NCBI GenBank assembly: GCA_963792785.1
Contig: CAWBXO010000001.1
Span: 248,001-312,000 of the forward strand
Direction of reading: 5' to 3'
From: CAWIMX01 sp963792785
GTDB taxonomy: Bacteria; Acidobacteriota; Vicinamibacteria; Vicinamibacterales; CAVVIG01
Length of the DNA stretch: 64,000 nt
Shown: positions 8,245-16,079 of the stretch, piece after piece
How the letters are laid out: every line of letters starts with the position of its first letter
Numbering within the stretch: position 1 is the stretch's first letter
Notes under the pieces: model-generated
Database searches by the model: none
Told to the model about the DNA's origin: nothing
The model's input: only the letters and a program-made list of their open reading frames with translations
Translations under genes and position numbers: made by a program

Positions 8245-9227
8245 GCCGCCTCCCGGTCGCGCAGCAGCAGCCCGACGAGGGGCGCCAGCGTGTCGAGCAG
8301 CGCCGGCGACGCGCCGATGCGGTCCGTGAGCGCCGCCGCCGTGCTGGCGTCCACCAGCTCCACCGTCCGCGAGAGCCGGGCCTCGATGGTGCGGCGCGCC
8401 AGATCCACGTCGGCCGGCTGCACCGCGCCCCCGCCGCCCGCGCCGCCCAGGAACACGCGCGCGAGCCCGCCGCCGCGCAGGCGGTCTTCGTCGTACATCA
8501 CCGTCTGATGCACGAGGTCGGCCAGGGTCACGTCGCTCTCGGCGCCGCGGTTGCGGAAGAACACCAGATCGCCGCCGCGCAGGATCGCGATCGAGGCGTA
8601 GTCGGGGGCGACGTTCACGAGCAGCCAGTCCGGCCCTGCGCCGGTTGCGGGGGCGCTGGCTGGCCCGTTCTCGCCGGCGAGCACGGCGTTCACGACGTTG
8701 AACGTGGACAGGTCCACGACGCCGGCGTACGCGCCCGCGTCGGCGCAGAGCGCCTCGTACTCGGCCACGACGTCGCGCCGCGCCACGGAGACGACGAACT
8801 CCTGGCCCTCGTCGCCCTTGAGGCCCGGCGTGTAGCTGACCTGCGCGTCCTCGATCGGGAACGGCACGGACTTGCGGATCTGCCAGCGCAGCAGCCGGTC
8901 GAGGTCCGCGGCCCGCGCGGGCACCTGTTCGAAGCGCGCGATCGACACTTTGGCGACGGGGTCGGGCACCACGAGGCCGATGCGGCCCGGGCGGCCCAGG
9001 CGCTCGAGCACGCGATCGAGCGCGCCGGCCACCGCGTCGCGGTCGACGAGGTTGCGGCCGGTGAGCGCCGGGACGAGCGCGCCCGCGGGCAGGGCCTCGG
9101 TGGCGTGCGCGGTCACGACCGGCCGCCCGGCTCGCCTCTCGAGCGTGGCCCCGGAGACGCGATGGGACGCGAGCTCGATCGCGGCCTCCGGACCCGACGA
9201 CCCGCCGAAGAGGGTGCGGGCGCTCAT
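8241..9227 (-). CDS. pilM: PilM-like actin-fold assembly protein
   Basis: 328 residues from ATG 9227, which overlaps the gspE stop. The actin/FtsA-like pattern is recognisable: FGGSSGPEAAIELASHRVSG at the phosphate-1 region, IGLVVPDPVAKVSIARFE, LLRWQIRKSVPFPIEDAQ (a PilM signature), VVDLSTFNVVNAVL, and a second nucleotide-side strand DWLLVNVAPDYASIAILRGG. PilM binds the PilN N-terminus and connects the assembly ATPase to the membrane platform. The C-terminal part has a glycine-rich loop (FLGGAGGGGAVQ). Confidence 0.85.
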   Translation of the reverse strand: MSARTLFGGSSGPEAAIELASHRVSGATLERRAGRPVVTAHATEALPAGALVPALTGRNLVDRDAVAGALDRVLERLGRPGRIGLVVPDPVAKVSIARFEQVPARAADLDRLLRWQIRKSVPFPIEDAQVSYTPGLKGDEGQEFVVSVARRDVVAEYEALCADAGAYAGVVDLSTFNVVNAVLAGENGPASAPATGAGPDWLLVNVAPDYASIAILRGGDLVFFRNRGAESDVTLADLVHQTVMYDEDRLRGGGLARVFLGGAGGGGAVQPADVDLARRTIEARLSRTVELVDASTAAALTDRIGASPALLDTLAPLVGLLLRDREAA

Positions 9228-10891
9228 TCGACGAACGTCACCTTGTTGATCTCGCGCAGGGTGCTGACGCCCTCCATCACGCGCTCGACGGCCGACTCGC
9301 GCAGGAAGCGCATGCCCTCCTCGCGCGCCACCTTCTTGATCTCGGAGGTCGGCTTGCGTTCGAGGATCATCTCGCGGATGCGGTCCGAGAGGTCGAGCAG
9401 TTCGCAGATGGCGGTGCGGCCCCGGTAGCCGGTGCCGCCGCACTCGATGCAGCCGGCGCCCTCGTAGAAGGTGTGCGCGCCCGCCAGGTCAGGGTCGAGA
9501 CCCGACTCGCGGAGCAGTTCGGGCGTCACGACGGCCGGCCGCTTGCACTCGGAGCAGATCACCCGGACGAGCCGCTGCGCGAGGACGCAGTTGAGCGCCG
9601 ACACGAACTGGTACGGCTCGACGCCCATGTTCAGGAAGCGTCCGAGCACGTCGAGCACGTTGTTGGCGTGCACCGTCGTGAAGACCAGGTGGCCGGTGAG
9701 CGCGGAGTTGATCGCGATCTGCGCCGTTTCGGAGTCGCGGATCTCGCCGACCATGATCTTGTCCGGGTCGTGGCGGAGGATCGAGCGCAGGCCGCGCGCG
9801 AACGTCAGGCCTTTCTTCTCGTTGATCGGGATCTGCGTGATGCCGTGGAGCTGGTACTCGACCGGGTCCTCGATGGTCACGATCTTGTCTTCGACCGACT
9901 TGATCTCCGACAGCGCCGCATAGAGCGTCGTCGTCTTGCCGCTGCCCGTGGGGCCCGTGACGAGGACCATGCCGTACGGCTCGAGGATGTACTTGCGGAA
10001 GCGCCGCAGCTCCGACTCGGGGAAGCCGAGGATGTCGAGGCGGAGCTCGCTGAACTGCTGGCTGATCGATTCCTTGTCGAGGATGCGGATGACGGCGTCC
10101 TCGCCATGGACGCTCGGCATGATCGACACGCGGAAGTCGATGGTCTTGCCGGGCGTGCGCAGCCGGAAGCGGCCGTCCTGGGGCACGCGCTTCTCGGCGA
10201 TGTCCAGCTCGGCCATCACCTTGATGCGCGAGATGATCGAACTGTGGAAATGCTTGCCGATGGGCCGCATGGCCGGCTGGAGCACGCCGTCGATGCGGTA
10301 CTTGATGTACACCGCGTCGTCCTGCGTCTCGATGTGGATGTCGCTCGCCCGCCGCTGGAGCGCGGTGTAGATCGTCGAATCCACGAGGCGGATGACCGGG
10401 CTCGCGTCGCTCGTGAGCTTCTCGACGGTGAGGCTCTCCTCGCCGTTCTCCTCTTCCTTGAGGAGCTGCAGCGTGAAGCTTTCGGTGGCCTCCTCCAGCA
10501 CGCGCTGCGAGCTCTCGCTCTTCTTGAGGATCGCCTCGATGGCGCTGCGCGCGCCGACGGTCACGCGGATGGGCGTCGCGAGCAGCACGCCCAGCTCGTC
10601 GATCATCGGGAGGTCGCTCGGGTCGGACACGACGATCTCGAGCATCTTGCCGTCGCGGCGGTGCGGCACGAAGCCGTAGCGCAGCATCAGGTCCGCCGGA
10701 ATCGATCGAAACAGCTCCTGATCGATCCGGAACGTGTTCATGTCCACGAACGCCAGCCGGTAGCGCTCGGCGAGGCGCCGTGCCTGCTCGATGTCCTTTT
10801 CGAGGTTCGCGGGCTGCTCGGGGCTCGCGGCGCCGTCGAGGTGCGCGAGGGGCTCGAGGTTCCCGACGTCGGGCGGGTTCGCGGGATTCAC
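9224..10891 (-). CDS. gspE: GspE/PilB-type secretion assembly ATPase
   Basis: 555 residues. An N-terminal MshEN/T2SE_N-like domain (about 30-130) is followed by the ATPase: Walker A GPTGSGKTTT at 313-322, Asp box (ITIEDPVEY region), Walker B IMVGEIRDSETAQIA and His box LTGHLVFTTVHANN. Near the C-terminus a tetracysteine zinc module (CSEC and CIECGG) marks extension-type ATPases. It drives pseudopilus polymerisation with GspF. It lies 1 bp from gspF and overlaps pilM. There is no PilT-like retraction ATPase in the window, consistent with a secretion or short-pilus machine. Confidence 0.95.
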   Translation of the reverse strand: MNPANPPDVGNLEPLAHLDGAASPEQPANLEKDIEQARRLAERYRLAFVDMNTFRIDQELFRSIPADLMLRYGFVPHRRDGKMLEIVVSDPSDLPMIDELGVLLATPIRVTVGARSAIEAILKKSESSQRVLEEATESFTLQLLKEEENGEESLTVEKLTSDASPVIRLVDSTIYTALQRRASDIHIETQDDAVYIKYRIDGVLQPAMRPIGKHFHSSIISRIKVMAELDIAEKRVPQDGRFRLRTPGKTIDFRVSIMPSVHGEDAVIRILDKESISQQFSELRLDILGFPESELRRFRKYILEPYGMVLVTGPTGSGKTTTLYAALSEIKSVEDKIVTIEDPVEYQLHGITQIPINEKKGLTFARGLRSILRHDPDKIMVGEIRDSETAQIAINSALTGHLVFTTVHANNVLDVLGRFLNMGVEPYQFVSALNCVLAQRLVRVICSECKRPAVVTPELLRESGLDPDLAGAHTFYEGAGCIECGGTGYRGRTAICELLDLSDRIREMILERKPTSEIKKVAREEGMRFLRESAVERVMEGVSTLREINKVTFVE

Positions 10892-10892
10892 C

Positions 10893-12149
10893 TTACGTGC
10901 CTCCGCCGAGCACCGAGCTCAGCTGGAACAGGGGCATGTACAGCGCCAGCACCAGGGCGGCGATCACCATGCCCATCAGCACGAGGAGCGTCGGCTCGAT
11001 GAGCGTCATGAAGCGATCCATCGTGGTCGCGATGTCCTCGTCGTAGAAGTCCGCCACGGTCGCCAGCATGTCCTGCAGCGCGCCGGTCGACTCCCCCACT
11101 TCCGCCATCTTCACTGCGACGTCGGGAAAGACCCGCCGCCGGTCGAGCGCCGCCGCGAAGGATTCGCCCTCGCGCACGCGGCCGGCGACGATGTCGAGTT
11201 CGCCCGCGATGAACTGGTTGCCGATCGAGCGGGCGGTGATGTCGAGCGCGTTGACGAGCGGCAGGCCGCCGCCGAGCAGCGTCGCCAGCGTGCGCGCCAT
11301 CTGCGAGGTGGCGAACTTCTGCGCCACGCCGCCGAGGAACGGGAGGCGCAACACGAGACGGTCGAACCGCGCCTTCTGGCCGGGCTGCCGGATCCAGGCC
11401 AGGACGCCCACGGTGCCCGCCACGAGCCCGCCGAGGAGCAGGGCGAAGTTCCCGCGGACGAACGCCGACACGCCCACGATGATCCGCGTGGCCAGCGGCA
11501 GCTGGGCGCCGAACGAGTTGTAGAAGTCGGTGAACGCCGGCACGACGCGCAGCACCATGAACATGACGAGGAACAGCGACAGCGCGATGAGGATCGCCGG
11601 GTACACGAGCGCGGACACCGTCTTCTTCTTGACGGCCGCGAGGATCTTCGTGTGCTCCACGTAGCGGCGCAGCACGGCGTCGAGGTTGCCGCTGCGCTCG
11701 CCCGCGACGAGGGACGCGATGTAGACGCGCGGCACGAGCCCTTCGTGCGCGGCGAATGCGTCCGAGAGCGCGGTGCCCGAGCGCACACGCTCGTGCACGT
11801 CGTCGAGTACGGCGCGGAAGATCGGCGAGTCGACGCGGCGCTTCAGCAGCTCGAGCGATTGCACGAGCGGCATGCCGGCCTTGAGCAGCGTCGCCAGCTC
11901 CTGGTTGAAGACCAGAAACTCAGGCCCCGACAGGCGCTGGCGCTGGGGCAGGCGCAGCGACAGGCCGCCGATCGACCCCTTCGCCCGCAGGTCGAGGACG
12001 AACATCCCCTTCTCGTCGAGCTCGTGGCGCAGCGCGGCCTCGCTGTCGGCGGCGTACACACCCTCGACGATCTCGCCGGAGGCCGAGGCCAGGCGGCAGT
12101 GGAAATCCACGGTCAGGCGGTCCGGCGGTAGCGGTCGGACCGCCCGCAA
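10893..12149 (-). CDS. gspF: GspF/PilC-type inner-membrane platform protein
   Basis: 418 residues with the duplicated T2SF domain: first copy FNQELATLLKAGMPLVQSLE and SGTALSDAFAAHEGLVP, second copy FATSQMARTLATLLGGGLPL and VAVKMAEVGESTGALQDMLA. Three membrane segments are visible (YPAILIALSLFLVMFMVLRV, FALLLGGLVAGTVGVLAWI, LLVLMGMVIAALVLALYMPL). It starts at TTG 12149; GTG 12110 is an alternative. It is the first gene of the nine-gene operon, about 30 nt downstream of an extended -10 promoter. It is the rotary or adaptor partner of the ATPase. Confidence 0.93.
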   Translation of the reverse strand: MRAVRPLPPDRLTVDFHCRLASASGEIVEGVYAADSEAALRHELDEKGMFVLDLRAKGSIGGLSLRLPQRQRLSGPEFLVFNQELATLLKAGMPLVQSLELLKRRVDSPIFRAVLDDVHERVRSGTALSDAFAAHEGLVPRVYIASLVAGERSGNLDAVLRRYVEHTKILAAVKKKTVSALVYPAILIALSLFLVMFMVLRVVPAFTDFYNSFGAQLPLATRIIVGVSAFVRGNFALLLGGLVAGTVGVLAWIRQPGQKARFDRLVLRLPFLGGVAQKFATSQMARTLATLLGGGLPLVNALDITARSIGNQFIAGELDIVAGRVREGESFAAALDRRRVFPDVAVKMAEVGESTGALQDMLATVADFYDEDIATTMDRFMTLIEPTLLVLMGMVIAALVLALYMPLFQLSSVLGGGT

Positions 12150-12184
12150 CGGATTGTGTGCACAGGCATTTAGTCGCCCTCGCG

Positions 12185-12193
12185 ATTATAGCA
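12185..12193 (-). promoter_or_regulatory. Extended -10 promoter for the secretion operon
   Basis: On the minus strand this reads TGCTATAAT, a perfect TATAAT preceded by TGn. No good -35 lies 16-18 bp upstream; TTACAG occurs 20 bp away. Transcription would start near 12178, about 30 nt before the gspF TTG. Confidence 0.6.
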
Positions 12194-12249
12194 AGACCTG
12201 CGAGAGGTCCCTGTAACCGTTAGACCGCGGGCCGGCCGGAAAAGCTGGC

Positions 12250-12963
12250 TCAGTTGGCGGAAATCCGGGCGAGCTGGAGGACGCGCGCGACATAGGTGCG
12301 CGTTTCGGCGTACGGCGGCACGCCGCCGAACCGCTCGACGGCCGACTGGCCGGCGTTGTACGCCGCCAGGGCCTCGCGGACCGGGAAGCGATCGAGCAGC
12401 GACCGGAGGTGGCGGGTCCCGGCGTCGATGTTGGCCCTCGGGTCGTAGGGGTCGGCCACGGCGTACTGGCGGGCCGTGCCGGGCATGAGCTGCATGAGCC
12501 CCATCGCGCCCTTCGGCGAGCGTGCCCGCTCGTCGAACCCGGACTCGGCCTGAATCACGGCACGCACGAGGGCGGCCGGCACGCCGTGCGCGGACGCCGC
12601 CTCGTCGATCAGGGTCGCGAACGGGGCCGGGGCGTCCGCCAGGGCGCGCTCAACCTCGGCGACGACGCCCACCGGCTCCGGATACGGCACTTCGTCCGGC
12701 GCAAAGCGCGCGATGGCGGAGGGCTCGCACACCATCTCGCCACCGCCCCGAAGCTGGAGGACGAGCGAGCCGTTCTCGATCCGGTGGCTGGCGACGGACA
12801 GATGGCGTCCGTTCGCGAAGAAAGCCAATTCCGCGCGGGCCGGGGTGGCCGTCAGCAGCAGGAGGGCCGCCACACAGCTGAGGAGCTGAGGAACTGGGAA
12901 ACTGAGGAACCGGAGCTTCTCGGCGCCCCAGCTCCTCAGTGCCTCAGTTTCGGTCGTCCACAT
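12250..12963 (-). CDS. Lytic transglycosylase, SLT family
   Basis: 237 residues, exported. The catalytic SLT/lysozyme-like domain occupies about 115-235, with the catalytic Glu in IQAESGFDERARSPKGAMGL, then GLMQLMPGTARQYAV, YDPRANIDAGTRHLRSLLDR and ALAAYNAGQSAVERFGG. All are classic family motifs for cleaving peptidoglycan glycan strands. Residues 45-80 form a short DUF4124-like beta segment. The start ATG 12963 overlaps the end of the upstream lipoprotein gene by 20 bp. The first ~30 residues, including part of the signal peptide (FLSFPVPQLLSCVAALLLL), are encoded by the octamer array at 12876-12950, so the export signal looks partly repeat-derived. Confidence 0.88.
   Translation of the reverse strand: MWTTETEALRSWGAEKLRFLSFPVPQLLSCVAALLLLTATPARAELAFFANGRHLSVASHRIENGSLVLQLRGGGEMVCEPSAIARFAPDEVPYPEPVGVVAEVERALADAPAPFATLIDEAASAHGVPAALVRAVIQAESGFDERARSPKGAMGLMQLMPGTARQYAVADPYDPRANIDAGTRHLRSLLDRFPVREALAAYNAGQSAVERFGGVPPYAETRTYVARVLQLARISAN
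12876..12947. repeat. Octamer array C, inverted (AGCTGAGG ... CTCCTCAG)
   Basis: Nine consecutive 8-bp units keep one register: AGCTGAGG twice, AACTGGGA, AACTGAGG, AACCGGAG, then CTTCTCGG, CGCCCCAG, CTCCTCAG, TGCCTCAG. The second half is the inverse complement of the first, so the array is an imperfect palindrome. It contains the TGA stop of the upstream lipoprotein gene (12944-12946) and encodes the N-terminus of the lytic transglycosylase. The unit matches array B. Confidence 0.75.
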
Positions 12964-13834
12964 AGGCGTGCAGCACGCGGATGCCGAGCTCGCGCCGGTC
13001 GCCTCCGCCGTCGGGGAGCTCGGCGGGCACGAACGTCTTGTCCACGGTGATGTGCATCTCGACGTTCTCGTCGCCGCCGAACTGCGCGGCGGTAATCGGC
13101 ACCTTGCGCAGGATACGGCTCGGCGAGTCGATCGTGAACGTGTCGATGGTCTGGTCGCCCACCGTCACGGCGACCGTCTGCGGCGCGATCTTGCCGGCGC
13201 TGGGGTTGTCCACGTCGAGGTAGAGCATGGCGTCCTTCTGCGGATTGCGGAAGGCCAGCACGCCGTCCTTCTTGCTCCACTGCCATTCGCTGCCGGGATC
13301 CTCGGGCGCCGACTCCACGCCCTGCCACCCTTCTTTGTAAATGGTGAAGACGCTGCTCGTCTGCGGCAACAGGCGGACGGTGGCCGTCCGGTACGCGAGC
13401 TGGCCCATGTCGTCGCCGGTGAGCGGCACGCGCGCGCCGCCCGCCGCCGAGTAGAGCGCGATCTGGATGATGGCGTCGCCCACGTACGGATAAATCGGCA
13501 GGAACGTCGTGCGCGTGAACGTCACGGTCTGCCCGGGCCGCCAGTCGGTCGTCGGCGTCGGCGGGTCGAAGTCTTCCGCCCACATGAACGCGCCGTCGGC
13601 GTCCAGGTAGTGGACCATCACGCGGAGGTTCTCGTCGAAGCGGGCGCCGTCGGCCACGGCGAAGGCGTACGTGGTCTCGATCGGCCCGCCCAGCGGCACC
13701 TCGGTGCGATTCAGCGTGACGGTGGGCGTGGCGACGCCCGGCGCGGGCGCCGGGCGGGCACAGCCGACGGCAACGGCCGCGGCGAGCGCGGCGAGCGCGA
13801 GCGAACGACTCCGGTACTTGGACGAGGTCGGCAT
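12944..13834 (-). CDS. Lipoprotein of unknown function
   Basis: 296 residues from ATG 13834. The signal peptide ends in a lipobox (LAALAAAVAVGC). I do not recognise the family. The mature protein is predicted to be all-beta: GGPIETTYAFAVADGARFDE, then FMWAEDFDPPTPTTDWRPGQ with YVGDAIIQIALYSAAGGARV, then a second half TIYKEGWQGVESAPEDPGSE, LYLDVDNPSAGKIAPQTVAV and ILRKVPITAAQFGGDENVEM, which resembles a carbohydrate-binding or Ig-like beta-sandwich. No enzyme motif is visible. It is first in a two-gene unit with the lytic transglycosylase and is divergent from the BMC gene. Its stop codon lies inside array C. Confidence 0.75.
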   Translation of the reverse strand: MPTSSKYRSRSLALAALAAAVAVGCARPAPAPGVATPTVTLNRTEVPLGGPIETTYAFAVADGARFDENLRVMVHYLDADGAFMWAEDFDPPTPTTDWRPGQTVTFTRTTFLPIYPYVGDAIIQIALYSAAGGARVPLTGDDMGQLAYRTATVRLLPQTSSVFTIYKEGWQGVESAPEDPGSEWQWSKKDGVLAFRNPQKDAMLYLDVDNPSAGKIAPQTVAVTVGDQTIDTFTIDSPSRILRKVPITAAQFGGDENVEMHITVDKTFVPAELPDGGGDRRELGIRVLHAYVDDRN

Positions 13835-13888
13835 AGAGTGACGGTCGTGATCGCGCCCGAAATAGGCGCGGTTCGTATGATAGTTCAG

Positions 13889-13917
13889 TTGTCGCATCTC
13901 CCGCAATCTGTTAGAGT
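13889..13917 (+). promoter_or_regulatory. Sigma-70-like promoter of the BMC operon
   Basis: TTGTCG (13889-13894), a 17-bp spacer, then TAGAGT (13912-13917), 23 bp before the BMC ATG. GGGGGA upstream of the ATG can serve as ribosome binding site. Confidence 0.5.
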
Positions 13918-13940
13918 TCCGGCGAGTACGGGGGACCTGC

Positions 13941-14216
13941 ATGGCTGCCGACGCGCTCGGAATGATAGAGACGAAGGGACTCATCGGATCGGTGGAAGCT
14001 GCCGATGCGATGGTCAAGGCCGCCAATGTGGTCCTGATCGGGAAAGAATATATTGGCGCCGGCTACGTCACCGTGCTCGTGCGGGGCGACGTGGGCGCGG
14101 TCAAAGCCGCGACCGACGCCGGAGCGGCCGCCGCCCGCCGCGTCGGCGAGCTCGTCTCGGTCCACGTGATTCCCCGCCCGCACGCCGAAGTCGAACGCAT
14201 CCTTCCGAAGGCCTGA
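13941..14216 (+). CDS. BMC-H bacterial microcompartment shell protein
   Basis: 91 residues, the usual length for a single-BMC-domain (Pf00936-type) hexamer protein. ALGMIETKGLIGSVEAADAM at residues 5-24 and VKAANVVLIGKEYIGAGYVT are near-consensus for PduA/EutM/CcmK. VTVLVRGDVGAVKAATDAGA forms the second half, and VISVHVIPRPHAEVE-type sequence (here LVSVHVIPRPHAEVERILPK) ends the chain. Hexamers should tile into a protein shell around enzymes. The next gene, 5 bp downstream, is an acylating aldehyde dehydrogenase, so the cargo likely handles an aldehyde. No BMC-P vertex or BMC-T protein is in the window, so this may be a satellite locus. Confidence 0.95.
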   Translation: MAADALGMIETKGLIGSVEAADAMVKAANVVLIGKEYIGAGYVTVLVRGDVGAVKAATDAGAAAARRVGELVSVHVIPRPHAEVERILPKA

Positions 14217-14221
14217 CCGCC

Positions 14222-15937
14222 GTGGCTGCCGATCGCGACCTGGCCTCCGTCGCCGAAGCGCGGGCGCTCGCCGCGCGCGCGAAGCAGGCCTGGCTCGAGC
14301 TGGCCGAGTGCTCCCAGGAACGCATCGACGCGATCGTGGACGCCGTGGCGGCCGCCACCCTGGCGCAGGCCGAGGCCTTCGCGGAGCAGGCCGTCGCCGA
14401 GACCGGCTACGGCGTCGTCGCCGACAAGATCCAGAAGAACCGCTTCGCCTCGCAGAAGGTCCACCAGTTCATCAAGCCGATGAAGACCGTCGGCGTCGTC
14501 GCCCGGTATCCCGAGAAGGGCGTGATTGAGATCGCCGAGCCGTTCGGCGTGGTGGCGGCGATCGTCCCCTCGACGAACCCGACGTCCACGGCGATCTACA
14601 AGATCTTGATCGCCCTCAAGGCCCGCTGCAGCATCGTGATCAGCCCGCACCCCGCCGCCGTGCAGTGCATCACGCGCGTGGCCGAGGTCGCCGACGAGGC
14701 CGCGCGGCGCGCCGGCGCACCCGCCGGCGCGATCAACTGGATGACCACGGTGACGCTCGAGGGCACCGAGGCGCTGATGAAGCACCGCGACGTCGCCGTG
14801 ATTCTCGCGACGGGCGGCATGGGCCTCGTGCGGGCGGCCTACAGCGCCGGCAAGCCCGCGTACGGTGTCGGGCCGGGGAACGCGCCCGCGTTCATCGAGC
14901 GGACCGCCGACGTGAAGAAGGCTGTGCGCGACGTCGTCACGGGCAAGACCTTCGACTACGGCGTGCTCTGCTCGTCGGAGAACTCCGTCGTGGTCGACGA
15001 GCCGATCGCCGGCGACGTGCGGCGCGAGTTCGAGGCGCAGGGCGGTTATTTCCTGAACCAGGCCGAGATGGACGCCGTGACGAAAGGGCTGGTGACGGCT
15101 CAGCGGCTGCCGAACCCGGCGCTCGTCGGCAAGGCGGCGACGGTGATCGCCGAGCGCTGCGGGATCACGGTGCCGGCCGGCACGCGCGTGCTCATCGCTC
15201 CGCTCGAGGGCGTGGGCCGCGACTATCCCCTCTCGATGGAGAAGCTCTGCCCCGTGCTCTCCTACTATGTCGTGCGCGACTGGCGGGAGGGCTGCGAGCG
15301 CTGCAAGCAGATCCTGCGCTACGGCGGCATGGGGCACACCATGTCGATCCACTCGCAGAACGAGCCGGTGATCCTCGAGTTCGGGTTGAAGAAGCCCGCG
15401 TTCCGCATCATCGTGAACTCCCCCACCACACACGGCTCGATCGGCCTCACGACCGGCCTCGACCCCGCGATGACGCTCGGCTGCGGCGGCTATGGCGGCA
15501 ACATCACGTCGGACAACATCTCGCCAAAGCACCTGCTGAACATCAAGCGCCTGGCCTACGAGATCACGCCCGCCGTCACCGCGCGCACGCCGGTGCGCGC
15601 GACGGCCGCCGAGGCGAGGCCGGCAGCCGCCGGCATCCCCGCGGCCGCCCTCGGACGGCGGATCGATCAATACCTCGCGACGCGCGGCTACCAGGCGCCC
15701 TCGCCGGCCGCGGCCGAGGCGCCCCGGCCCGCGCCGGCGCCCCCGGCGCCATCGGCCGTGGCCACCCTGCCGGCGCCCGCGGCCCGTCCCGACGCGCCGC
15801 CCCTGACGTTCGTCTGCGAGGACGATGTCCGCGCGGCGATTCAGGCGGGCCGCAAACTCGTCGTTGCCGAGCGGGCCATCGTCACCCCGGCCGCCCGGGA
15901 TCTGGCCGAGCAGCACCGCGTGTTCGTCGCCGGGTAG
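14222..15937 (+). CDS. Acylating (CoA-linked) aldehyde dehydrogenase with C-terminal extension
   Basis: 571 residues from GTG 14222. Residues 1-455 form an aldehyde dehydrogenase of the CoA-acylating class (AdhE-N / EutE / PduP relatives): AEPFGVVAAIVPSTNPTSTA, the nucleotide-site VILATGGMGLVRAAYSAGKP, catalytic Cys250 in FDYGVLCSSENSVVV, and NSPTTHGSIGLTTGLDPAMT. It converts an aldehyde, CoA and NAD to acyl-CoA. After an Ala/Pro linker come an amphipathic stretch (IPAAALGRRIDQYLATRGY) resembling an encapsulation peptide, and a final ~44-residue module with VVAERAIVTPAARDLAEQH. A similar TPAARD motif occurs in other microcompartment-associated enzymes as I recall them. Co-transcribed with the shell gene. 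Confidence 0.9.
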   Translation: MAADRDLASVAEARALAARAKQAWLELAECSQERIDAIVDAVAAATLAQAEAFAEQAVAETGYGVVADKIQKNRFASQKVHQFIKPMKTVGVVARYPEKGVIEIAEPFGVVAAIVPSTNPTSTAIYKILIALKARCSIVISPHPAAVQCITRVAEVADEAARRAGAPAGAINWMTTVTLEGTEALMKHRDVAVILATGGMGLVRAAYSAGKPAYGVGPGNAPAFIERTADVKKAVRDVVTGKTFDYGVLCSSENSVVVDEPIAGDVRREFEAQGGYFLNQAEMDAVTKGLVTAQRLPNPALVGKAATVIAERCGITVPAGTRVLIAPLEGVGRDYPLSMEKLCPVLSYYVVRDWREGCERCKQILRYGGMGHTMSIHSQNEPVILEFGLKKPAFRIIVNSPTTHGSIGLTTGLDPAMTLGCGGYGGNITSDNISPKHLLNIKRLAYEITPAVTARTPVRATAAEARPAAAGIPAAALGRRIDQYLATRGYQAPSPAAAEAPRPAPAPPAPSAVATLPAPAARPDAPPLTFVCEDDVRAAIQAGRKLVVAERAIVTPAARDLAEQHRVFVAG

Positions 15938-15981
15938 CTCGGCCCTTCCCAATAACCGTCGGCGCTACTTGTACTTAGCGA

Positions 15982-16010
15982 TTGACCACCATCGATCGCT
16001 TTAGTACCAT
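15982..16010 (+). promoter_or_regulatory. Sigma-70-like promoter of mltD
   Basis: TTGACC (15982-15987), a 17-bp spacer, TACCAT (16005-16010). A start near 16017 gives a leader of about 63 nt before the mltD ATG. Confidence 0.55.
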
Positions 16011-16028
16011 CCTCTCCAGACCCGAGGA

Positions 16029-16077
16029 GCGGGGGCCCCAGCCCTCCGCGCCCGTAACAGAGCACGGAGCCCCCGCG
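16029..16077 (+). promoter_or_regulatory. Structured 5' leader of mltD
   Basis: The short leader contains GCGGGGGC and, about 30 nt later, the exact complement GCCCCCGC ending two bases before the start codon. Pairing would close a large stem-loop over the ribosome entry site. This may regulate translation. I could not match it to a known riboswitch. Confidence 0.35.
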
Positions 16078-16079
16078 GT

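Noticed and set aside
12968..14221. N-terminal extension of the aldehyde dehydrogenase frame back to 12968
   Set aside because: It is antisense to the lipoprotein gene and overlaps the BMC gene. The Arg-rich sequence has no family character, and GTG 14222 is at the right place for the family.
16017..16079. c-di-AMP (ydaO-type) riboswitch upstream of mltD
   Set aside because: A GAGCGGGGG-CCC string resembles part of the class, but the promoter leaves only about 63 nt and the 3' half of the motif is missing.
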